Assembly: GCF_024171865.1 (NCBI RefSeq)
Contig: NZ_JAMTCN010000001.1
Location: 124,001 to 188,000, forward strand
Origin: Prauserella aidingensis
GTDB taxonomy: Bacteria > Actinomycetota > Actinomycetes > Mycobacteriales > Pseudonocardiaceae
DNA: 64,000 nt
Direction of reading: 5' to 3'
The position numbers and the translations under genes are program-made. Shown piece by piece: positions 1 through 8,200 of this stretch (its first letter is position 1; each line of letters opens with the position of its first letter). The notes beneath the pieces were generated by a model. That model was not told the DNA's origin and searched no databases. It worked only from the letters and a program-made list of their open reading frames with translations.

Positions 1-1616
1 TGCGTTGTGACGCCACCGATCGCGGCCAGGTTTCCCGGCTCCTCGCCGGCATCCCGGAGGACCGGCCGTTGACCGGGGTTGTCCAAGTGGTCGGTGCGCT
101 CGACGACGGCATGCTGGCCGGTCAGACACGAGCCCGGTTGGAACCCGTGCTCGCCGCGAAGATCGACTCGGCGGTGCTGATCGACGAGTTGACGCGCGAG
201 GCGGACCCGGACGTGTTCGTGACGTTCTCCGGCGCTGCCGGGGTACTCGGCAACCCCGGACAGGCCAACTACGCCGCCGCGAACTCGTTCCTCGACGCGC
301 TCGCCCGGCGCAGGCGGCACGAGGGCCGCGCCGCGACGTCCATCGCGTTCGGACTGTGGGCGACCGAGAGCGACCTGACCCGCGACCTCGACGAGGCTGC
401 GGCCGCACGGATGGCGAGCGGCGGGTTCCGCATGCTCTCCGACGAGGAGGGTATGCGGCTCTTCGACGCAGCGCTCGCCGACGGTGCCGACGTGGCCGTG
501 CCGATGAAGCTCGACGTGCCCGCGATGCGCTCCGGCCCGGTGCACCCGGTCCTGCGCCGCGTCGCAGGCCTGGACGGGCCGTCGGAGCAGGAGCCGACCG
601 TTCCCGTCACGTCTGCGATCCCGGTGCCGGCAGCTCAGGGAGAGCCGCAGCCCCCGGACGCAGCCGGCGGAGCGGGGACGGCGGGACACCGGCCGCTCAT
701 AGACCGGCTGGCGGGTGCGGAGCCGGCACGCAGACGCGAGCTGCTGCTGGGGGTCGTGGCCGAGCAGGTGGCGGCAGTCCTCGAGGGATTCCGCTCCTCG
801 GACGTCGAGGCCGACACCGGGTTCGCCGAGATCGGCTTCGATTCGCTCACCGCCGTCGAACTGCGTAATCGCCTCGACGAGATCACCGGTCTGACCCTGC
901 CGGTCACGTTGGTGTTCGACCAGGCGACGGCCGGTGCGCTCGCCGGGCACCTGCTGGATCGGCTGTCCGCACGGATCTCCGGTGGTCCTTCCGCGAACGA
1001 CGAGGCGAAACCTGCGGAGCGGCTCGAGTCCGACGCCGCCCTGGCCGGCGTGCTCGGCGGTGAGCACATCGCGTCTGCGGGCGCGATCGCCGACGTGGGG
1101 GGTGGGGGCGGCGATCGCCTCGCGGAGCTGGCGGCTCGACAGGGTGATGCGGTCGTGCACACGCTTCCCGCCGACCCTGACGTCCCGCTGCCCGCAACCT
1201 ACGACCTCGTCGTCCTGCTCGGCGGCCTGGCTTCGGTGCGCAGGAAACGCGAGCTGTTCGCGCGCATCGACGCGGCGCTGATCGACGGCGGCCGACTGGT
1301 CGTCTCCGATCACGTCGGGACTCTGCGGGGAGACCTCGACGACCCGGCCTCGGGCCTACACGTGGCGAGCGTGGACACCTGGGTCGGCGTCCTCGGTTCG
1401 GCGCGGTTGGTGCTCGAGGAGCTGGCCGAACCGGACGAGGCCGGTATGCCAGGGGCGGCGGACGCGCTCGCGGAGCCGCGCAGGAGGGGCTGGGTCCGGC
1501 CGGTCGCCTTCCGCCTGCTCAAGGACACCGCTGCTGCCGCCGCCGAGCGGGACAGCGCCAACCACCACGCGCTGACGGCGTTCATCGGCGCAGGAGATCG
1601 GGAGAGCCACACATGA
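1..1616 (+). CDS. Modular PKS, 3' part: KR - ACP - methyltransferase-like C-terminus (5' truncated by window)
   Basis: The reading frame is open from base 3 and already inside a ketoreductase, so the gene starts upstream of the window; an internal TTG at 69 is not a real start. The visible KR part has the Tyr/Asn motif GQANYAAANSFLDALA and a preceding FSGAAG serine. An ACP follows with GFDSLTAVELRNRL; its pantetheinylated Ser is encoded at about 843-845. The last ~200 residues are unusual: after a linker comes a glycine-rich IADVGGGGGD stretch and a strand resembling the late part of class I methyltransferases (IDAALIDGGRLVVSDH). It looks like a short or decayed SAM-methyltransferase domain placed after the ACP. 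The stop overlaps the next start (ATGA), so the two PKS genes are translated together. No AT is visible. High confidence for PKS, low for the function of the last domain. Confidence 0.9.
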   Translation, partial: RCDATDRGQVSRLLAGIPEDRPLTGVVQVVGALDDGMLAGQTRARLEPVLAAKIDSAVLIDELTREADPDVFVTFSGAAGVLGNPGQANYAAANSFLDALARRRRHEGRAATSIAFGLWATESDLTRDLDEAAAARMASGGFRMLSDEEGMRLFDAALADGADVAVPMKLDVPAMRSGPVHPVLRRVAGLDGPSEQEPTVPVTSAIPVPAAQGEPQPPDAAGGAGTAGHRPLIDRLAGAEPARRRELLLGVVAEQVAAVLEGFRSSDVEADTGFAEIGFDSLTAVELRNRLDEITGLTLPVTLVFDQATAGALAGHLLDRLSARISGGPSANDEAKPAERLESDAALAGVLGGEHIASAGAIADVGGGGGDRLAELAARQGDAVVHTLPADPDVPLPATYDLVVLLGGLASVRRKRELFARIDAALIDGGRLVVSDHVGTLRGDLDDPASGLHVASVDTWVGVLGSARLVLEELAEPDEAGMPGAADALAEPRRRGWVRPVAFRLLKDTAAAAAERDSANHHALTAFIGAGDRESHT

Positions 1617-4600
1617 CAGACGTCGTGCAGATCGTCGAACAGGCCGCGGCGAAGCTGAATCTGACGACCCTCGCCGGGCTCGACCTGTCGAGGTCGGTGT
1701 CGCTCGTCGAGGCCATCAATGCCGAGCTGGGCACGAACCTGTCCACTGGAGTTGTCGCGGAACATCCCGATGTGCGGCGCCTGGCGTCGCACATCGAGAG
1801 GGTGCTCGCCGACAGGTCCGCCGGTGAGGACATCGCGGTCGTGGGCATGCACTGCCGGGCGGGCGAGGCAACCGGCACCGAGGAGTTCTGGCGGATCGTG
1901 CGTGCCGGCAAGGACGTCACCTCCGAGCTGGCCGATCCGGTCGCCCTCGACATGTACCGCCGGGCGTTCCCGGGTACCGAACTGCCGCGGTACGGCGCCA
2001 TGCCCGACGTGGACGCGTTCGATCCCGCCTTCTTCCGGATCTCGCCGACGGAGGCGGCCGCCATGGACGCCGCCCAGCGCGTGCTGCTCGAGAGCAGTTA
2101 CCACGCTCTCGAGGACGCCGCGATCGATGCCGCCGGCCTGCGCGGGGAACGGGTCGCGACGGTCATCGGCACGACGGGACTGGCTCCGCAGGCCGAGTAC
2201 ACGGCGCACTCGCTGTTGGGATCGGACACCAGCGTGATGGTGTCCCGGTTGGCGTACCACCTGGACCTGGCGGGCCCGGCCCTGGCGGTCGACACGGCCT
2301 GTTCGTCGTCGCTCGTAGCCATCGACGTGGCTCGCCGCATGCTGCTGTCCGGGGCCACCGACGTCGCGCTGGCGGGCGGCGTGTACGTGTGCAACCACCC
2401 CGGCGTGTTTCTGACGATGCAGAGCCTGGGAACCGTCTCGCCCAGCCGGTGTTGCCGCCCGTTCGATGCCTCGGCCGACGGGATGCTCGTCGGTGAGGGG
2501 GTCGGCGTGCTGGTGCTGAAACGACTCGACGACGCGGTCCGCGACAACGACCGGATCCACGGCGTGATCCGTGCGAGCGGGACCAATCAGGACGGCAGAA
2601 CGTCGGGCATCACCGCGCCGAGCACCCGGGCACAGTCGACCTTGCTGCGCGAGGTGCTCGATCGCAGCGGCGTCGACGTCGCCGAACTCGGTTACTACGA
2701 GGCGCACGGCACCGGAACGGCACTCGGGGATCCCATCGAGATCGCGGGCATCACGGACGCATACTCGGACCTCACTCCCGGGACCGGCCTGTTCCCCGTC
2801 GGGTCCGTCAAGGCCAACGTCGGTCACACGATGGGAGCAGCGGGCGTGCTCGGCGTGATGAAGGTGCTGCTGAGCATGCGAGAGGGGGTGACCGCGCCGT
2901 CGGCGAACTTCGACGAACCCAACCCGCACATCGACTTCTCCTCCGCGCCGGTTCGCGTGGACACCGACGAGCGGCCCTGGCGGCCAGCGAGCGATGGGCG
3001 TAGGCATGCCGCCGTCAGCTCGTTCGGTTACAGCGGGACGAACGCACACCTGGTGTTGTCGGACCACCCTGCGCCGGAACGGCCGGAGCGGGGGATGCCG
3101 AAGCCACAGCTGGTTCCGTTGTCGGCGCGCAGCGCGGAGCGTCTCCGGACCAAGGCCGCGGAGCTCGCGGCGGCCCTGCGCGGTCCGCTCGCCGCCACCG
3201 ACGTCGCCGACGTCGCCTACACCCTGCAGATCGGACGCGAATCCATGGCCGAACGCGCGGTGGTGCCTGCCTCGTCCACGGATGAACTGGCCGATCGGCT
3301 CGACGCGGTCGCCGCAGGTGAGTCCGCGGACATCGATACGTTTCCCGCCGCATTGGCCGAGCCTGCGCGCCAATGGGCGAACGGGGAGCACGTCGCGTGG
3401 GCACGGCTGCATCTGGGATCGGCGCCCGGGCGCGTCGGGCTGCCCGGATATCCGTTTGAACGCAACCGGTTCGAGCACGCGTGGGCGGACGGGACGCCGA
3501 TCGAACGTCCGTCGGCGGGGGAGGCACCCCTGACCCCGCACGCCACGGCCACCGCGAGGGACGACACATCGGGGGAGGCGAGCGGACCCGCCGTACGGGA
3601 GGAGCCCGACGGCGTTCCGTCGATGCTGGCGGAGCTGGATGCGGCCGCCGCGGCGCACTTCGCGGCGGATCCCGAACGGACCAGTCTGCGGGCCGCGCTG
3701 GCTGCGGAAGAACTCGCCGCCGAGCTGGGTGCACTGTGCGAGCGTCTGCTGCTCGCCTCACTACGGCGCATGGGTGTGTTCGAGGTGGCGGGTGAACGTC
3801 ACACCGCGGGTGAGTTGATCGAACGCCTCGGGGTCGTGCCCGAGCATCATCGGCTCATCGGCGGTCTGCTGCACCTGCTGGCCGATGCGGGGTATCTCGT
3901 GTCCTACGACGGCGTCTACACGACGACCGAAGCCTGCGCGTCGATGACGCTGCGGTGGGACATGTCCGAAGTGGAGGAACTGGCGGGCAGGCTCGTCGAG
4001 AGCAGACCCGAAATGGCGGGCTTCGCGAAGCTCCTCACGTCGTGCCTCGACGCCTACCCCGATGTGCTGACCGGCCGACTCAAAGCCCACGAGGTGCTGT
4101 TCCCCGAGGGATCTTTCACCGCCGTGGGCGACGTTTACCACAGCGATCAGGACGCCAACGTCCTGGTCGCCCGGTTGGTGGGCGACTACGTCGACGCCCG
4201 GCTGGCGCGGGATCCGGACGTCGGCGTGGCAGTGCTGGAGGTCGGCGCCGGAACGGGGGGCACGGCGGCCAAGGTGCTTCCGGCGATCTCAGCGCACGCG
4301 GACAAGGTGCGGTACACCTACACCGACATCTCCCGCGGTTTCACTCGTTACGGCGCCGACCGTTACGGAGGTGACCACGGGTGCCTCGAAACGGCCGTGC
4401 TCGACATCGACCGGGACCCGGCGACGCAGTCGGTGACCCCGGCCGGTTACGACGTGGTGCTGGCGACGAACGTGCTGCACGCCACTCCGCGGATCGATCG
4501 CACTCTCGCGAACGTACGGAAGCTTCTCCGCCCGGGTGGCGTCGTCCTCGTGCTCGAGGTGACGCGGGTGCAGCCCTTCCCGACGTTGACCTTCGGACTG

Positions 4601-5167
4601 ATGCCGGGTTGGTGGAGCTACGAGGACGCCCGACTGCCGAACGGGCCGTTGCTGAACGCTCCGATGTGGCGCAGAGCCATGGAACGCGCGGGCCTGTCGG
4701 CGGTGCGCTCGTTCTCCATGCTGGCCACCCGTGAGGACCGGGCGATGGAATCCGTACTGCTCGCCGAGAATCCCGGTGCGACCACGGCCGAGGTCCACGA
4801 GGTGGAGTTCGGGGACGTCGGTGCGGCGTCCGATGTGGAGGCGGCCGTGCCGGCAGACCTCGCCGGCGGCGACCCACCGGACACGCCCGAGGGTGGGGCG
4901 CTGCAGGCGATGGTCGCCGAAGCGGTTGCGGACGTGCTGGGACTGCCCGACGTGACGGCGACCGACGACTTCCAGGAACTCGGTGGCGACTCGATCCTCG
5001 CGACACAGGTGATCTCGCGGCTACGGGGCAGATTCCCGATCGAGCTCGACCTCGGCGGGTTGTTCGAGGCCAGCACGGTGGGCGGGATGGCCAAAGTCGT
5101 CGAGTCCGAGCTCGTGGAACGTATCGACGAGCTTCCTGACGGGGTCGTCGAGGACATGCTCGCCTGA
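1613..5167 (+). CDS. Trans-AT PKS module: ACP-like - KS - C-methyltransferase - carrier protein
   Basis: 1184 residues. Residues ~5-65 resemble an ACP, but the usual DSL reads R27-S28-V29, so the Ser is kept and its Asp is lost. Residues ~70-490 are a complete ketosynthase with the Cys-His-His triad: TACSSS (Cys230), HGTGT (His365), NVGH (His405). A short linker follows (LPGYPFERNRF), as is typical where AT is absent; no GHSxG occurs, so the extender must be loaded in trans. Residues ~620-1050 are a C-methyltransferase with the SAM motif EVGAGTGG. The C-terminal carrier has ELGGDSILATQV (Ser1127), which is PCP-like and suits hand-over to the following NRPS condensation domain. There is no KR, DH or ER, so the module should add an alpha-methylated beta-keto unit. 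Its start overlaps the preceding stop. Confidence 0.93.
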   Translation: MTDVVQIVEQAAAKLNLTTLAGLDLSRSVSLVEAINAELGTNLSTGVVAEHPDVRRLASHIERVLADRSAGEDIAVVGMHCRAGEATGTEEFWRIVRAGKDVTSELADPVALDMYRRAFPGTELPRYGAMPDVDAFDPAFFRISPTEAAAMDAAQRVLLESSYHALEDAAIDAAGLRGERVATVIGTTGLAPQAEYTAHSLLGSDTSVMVSRLAYHLDLAGPALAVDTACSSSLVAIDVARRMLLSGATDVALAGGVYVCNHPGVFLTMQSLGTVSPSRCCRPFDASADGMLVGEGVGVLVLKRLDDAVRDNDRIHGVIRASGTNQDGRTSGITAPSTRAQSTLLREVLDRSGVDVAELGYYEAHGTGTALGDPIEIAGITDAYSDLTPGTGLFPVGSVKANVGHTMGAAGVLGVMKVLLSMREGVTAPSANFDEPNPHIDFSSAPVRVDTDERPWRPASDGRRHAAVSSFGYSGTNAHLVLSDHPAPERPERGMPKPQLVPLSARSAERLRTKAAELAAALRGPLAATDVADVAYTLQIGRESMAERAVVPASSTDELADRLDAVAAGESADIDTFPAALAEPARQWANGEHVAWARLHLGSAPGRVGLPGYPFERNRFEHAWADGTPIERPSAGEAPLTPHATATARDDTSGEASGPAVREEPDGVPSMLAELDAAAAAHFAADPERTSLRAALAAEELAAELGALCERLLLASLRRMGVFEVAGERHTAGELIERLGVVPEHHRLIGGLLHLLADAGYLVSYDGVYTTTEACASMTLRWDMSEVEELAGRLVESRPEMAGFAKLLTSCLDAYPDVLTGRLKAHEVLFPEGSFTAVGDVYHSDQDANVLVARLVGDYVDARLARDPDVGVAVLEVGAGTGGTAAKVLPAISAHADKVRYTYTDISRGFTRYGADRYGGDHGCLETAVLDIDRDPATQSVTPAGYDVVLATNVLHATPRIDRTLANVRKLLRPGGVVLVLEVTRVQPFPTLTFGLMPGWWSYEDARLPNGPLLNAPMWRRAMERAGLSAVRSFSMLATREDRAMESVLLAENPGATTAEVHEVEFGDVGAASDVEAAVPADLAGGDPPDTPEGGALQAMVAEAVADVLGLPDVTATDDFQELGGDSILATQVISRLRGRFPIELDLGGLFEASTVGGMAKVVESELVERIDELPDGVVEDMLA

Positions 5168-5213
5168 CCGCCGGCCAACACGATCCATCATGAACCAGGG
5201 GAGAGGAGTCCGG

Positions 5214-8200
5214 ATGTCTCTGGACGAGCAGGTCGGCGCGGGCCGGGACAAGCTGTCACCGAAGAAGCGTGCGCTGCTGGCGAAGCTGACCGGTAGCGCT
5301 GACGACGCCGTGCCGGTACCGCGCGTGGGCGGGATTCCCCGCCGTGATCCGGACAGTCGTCCGCCACTGTCGTTCGCGCAGCGGCGGTTGTGGTTCCTGG
5401 ATCGCATGGTGCCGGGAAGCCCCGCATACAACGTCGTGATGACGTTCGCGATCAGCGGACCGCTGCGAACCGACGTCATGGGGAGGGCGGTCGCGGAGAT
5501 CGTCCGCAGGCACGAGGCACTGCGGACCACGTTGCCGGACGTCGACGGTGAGCCGTACCAGCTGGTCGCCGACGAGCTGGAGATACCGGTTCGCACCCAC
5601 GACGTCCGTGACGCGCCGGACACCATCGACGACCTCGTCACCCACCACGCGCGGGAACCCTTCGACCTCGCCGAGGGCCCACTGCTCCGAGTCGAGCTGT
5701 TCCGGACCGGTGACGAGCACTGGATCGTGTTCCTCAACGCACATCATGTCGTCGTCGACGGGTGGTCGCTCGGCCTGTTCTGGGAGGAACTGCTCACCAT
5801 CTACGACGCGTTCGCGGACGGCAGACCGTCGCCGTTTCCCGAACTGCCGATACAGTACCCGGACTTCGCCGTCTGGCAGCGGGAACACCTCGCGGGTGAT
5901 CGGCTGGAGACACAGTTGGCGTACTGGCGCGAACGCCTCGACGGGCTCGCCGAACACCTCGAGCTGCCGTTCGACCGGCCGCGGCCCGCAGTGCAGACCT
6001 TCGAGGGTGACGGTACGGAGCTCGTGTTTCCCGGGCGCGTCCGCGACGGCCTTCAGGAACTGGCGCGACAGCGCGGAGTCGGCCTGTTCACGGTGTTGCT
6101 GGCCGCGTTGAAGGCACTGCTCCACCGCTACACGGGGCAGGGCGACATCGCTGTCGGCTCACCCGTGACCAACCGGACGCACGTGGACGTCGAGCCGCTC
6201 ATCGGGTTCTTCGTCAACACCCTGGTCCACCGCACGGAGGTGGTGGGCGACGACCGTTTCGTCGACCTCGTGGAACGGGTCCGCGACGGGGTGGCGACGG
6301 CACAGCGGCATCAGGAGGTGCCGTTCGAAGCCATCGTCGAGACGCTGCGTCCCGAGCGGTACCTGAGCCAGAATCCGCTGTTCCAGGTGTGCTTCAACTT
6401 CCTGCCCGCCCGGCCGATGCGTGCGCCGGCCGGGTTGACCGTCGAACGTATCTCGGGCGTACGCAACAAGACCTCGAAATTCGACCTCTGGATCAGTGTC
6501 GTCGACCGTGACGACGACCTGCTGGTCGAAGTCGAGTACGACTCGACGGTCTTCGACCGCGGGACGATCGACCGGCTGCTCGCCGGCTACCGGGAGCTGC
6601 TCGACGCCGTCGTCGACTGCGCGGATGTCCGGATCTCCCGGTTGCCGGTGATGACCGCCGAGGACCGGAAACTGGTCGAATCCGACTGGGGTGGGCGGTC
6701 GACGAACGACCCGGTTCGCCCCGAACTGTTGCATGAGTTGATCACTGCCCGCGCGAACGAGGCCCCGGACAGCGTCGCGGTCACCGACGGAACCGCTGAG
6801 CTCACCTACGGCGAACTGGACGCCCGCGCGAATGCGCTCGCCGCGGCCTTGCGGGAGCGCGGGGTGAACCGCGGCACGCTGGTGGCACTGTCGGCCGAGC
6901 GGTCCGCCGACCTCGTGCTGGGTGTGCTGGGCATCCTGAAGGCCGGTGGGGCGTACGTGCCCGTCGATCCCGCCTACCCGGCCGACCGCATCAGGTACCT
7001 GCTCGCCGATAGCGGTGCGACCGTCCTCGTGACGCAGCGCCACCTCGTCGACAGTCTTGCTCGTGCGGACGTCGAGATCGTGACCGTGGACGGCCACGTC
7101 GAGGCCGGTGACCTCGGGCGGCTTCCCGGGGCGGGCCCGCACGACCCCGCGTACGTGATCTACACGTCCGGGTCGACGGGCAAGCCCAAAGGCGTGATGG
7201 TCAGTCATGCCAACGTCACACGGCTGTATTCCGCGACAGACCACTGGTTCCACTTCGGGCCGGACGACGTGTGGAGTCTTTTCCATTCGGCAAGTTTCGA
7301 CGTGTCGGTGTGGGAACTCTTCGGTGCGCTCACACACGGCGGCCGGCTCGTGATCGTGCCGTTCACTGTCTCGCGCTCACCCGAGGAATTCCTCCGGTTG
7401 CTCCGCAGCGAACACGTAACGGTGCTGAGCCAGACGCCGCTGGCGTTCCGGCACCTGATGGAGGCCGAAGAGAACGCACCGCCCGGTGAGCTCGCACTGC
7501 GCCTCGTGGTGTTCGGTGGTGAGAACCTGGACGTCACTGCGTTGAAGCCGTGGTTCGACCGGCACGGCGACACCAGGCCGAGGCTGGTCAACATGTACGG
7601 CATTACGGAGACGACCGTGCACGTCACCTACCGGGAGATCACACGCGCGGACGTCGATTGGCCGTCGGCCGGCTCACCCATCGGCCGTGCCATGCCGGAC
7701 CTGTCGGCACGGGTGCTGGACGTGTACGGCGAGCCGTGTCCCATCGGTGTCCGGGGGGAACTCCATGTCGGCGGTGACGGCGTGACGTCGGGATATTTCC
7801 ACCGGCCCGAGCTGACGGCGCGGCGGTTCGTCGAGGGCCCGCACGGGCGCGAGTACCGTTCCGGCGATCTGGTCCGCTGGTTGCCGTCGGGTGAACTGGA
7901 GTACCTCGGCCGGGCCGACCAACAAGTGAAGATCCGCGGACACCGGATCGAGCTCGGCGAGGTCGGCGGGGTACTGACCGAACATCCCGCCGTCCGGGAG
8001 GCGGTGGTCCTGCCGGACGACGACGGTACGCGCCTGATCGCCTACGTGATCCCCGACGACGAGCGTCCGGAGCCCGGCGGCGGAGGCGACCGCGGCGTGG
8101 AGTGGCGTGACGTCTTCGAGCGGGTCTACGACGAGGCGGCGGATGTTGACGGCGACTTCGACACTCGCGGTTGGGTCAGTAGTTATACGGGCCGCAACGT

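Noticed and set aside
1310-3658. Long minus-strand open frame opposite the PKS genes
   Set aside because: No ribosome site or known domain; it mirrors the third-position GC of the real plus-strand PKS genes.
5190-5213. Upstream ATG for the NRPS
   Set aside because: The ATG at 5214 has a strong ribosome site directly before it, while the one at 5190 has none.
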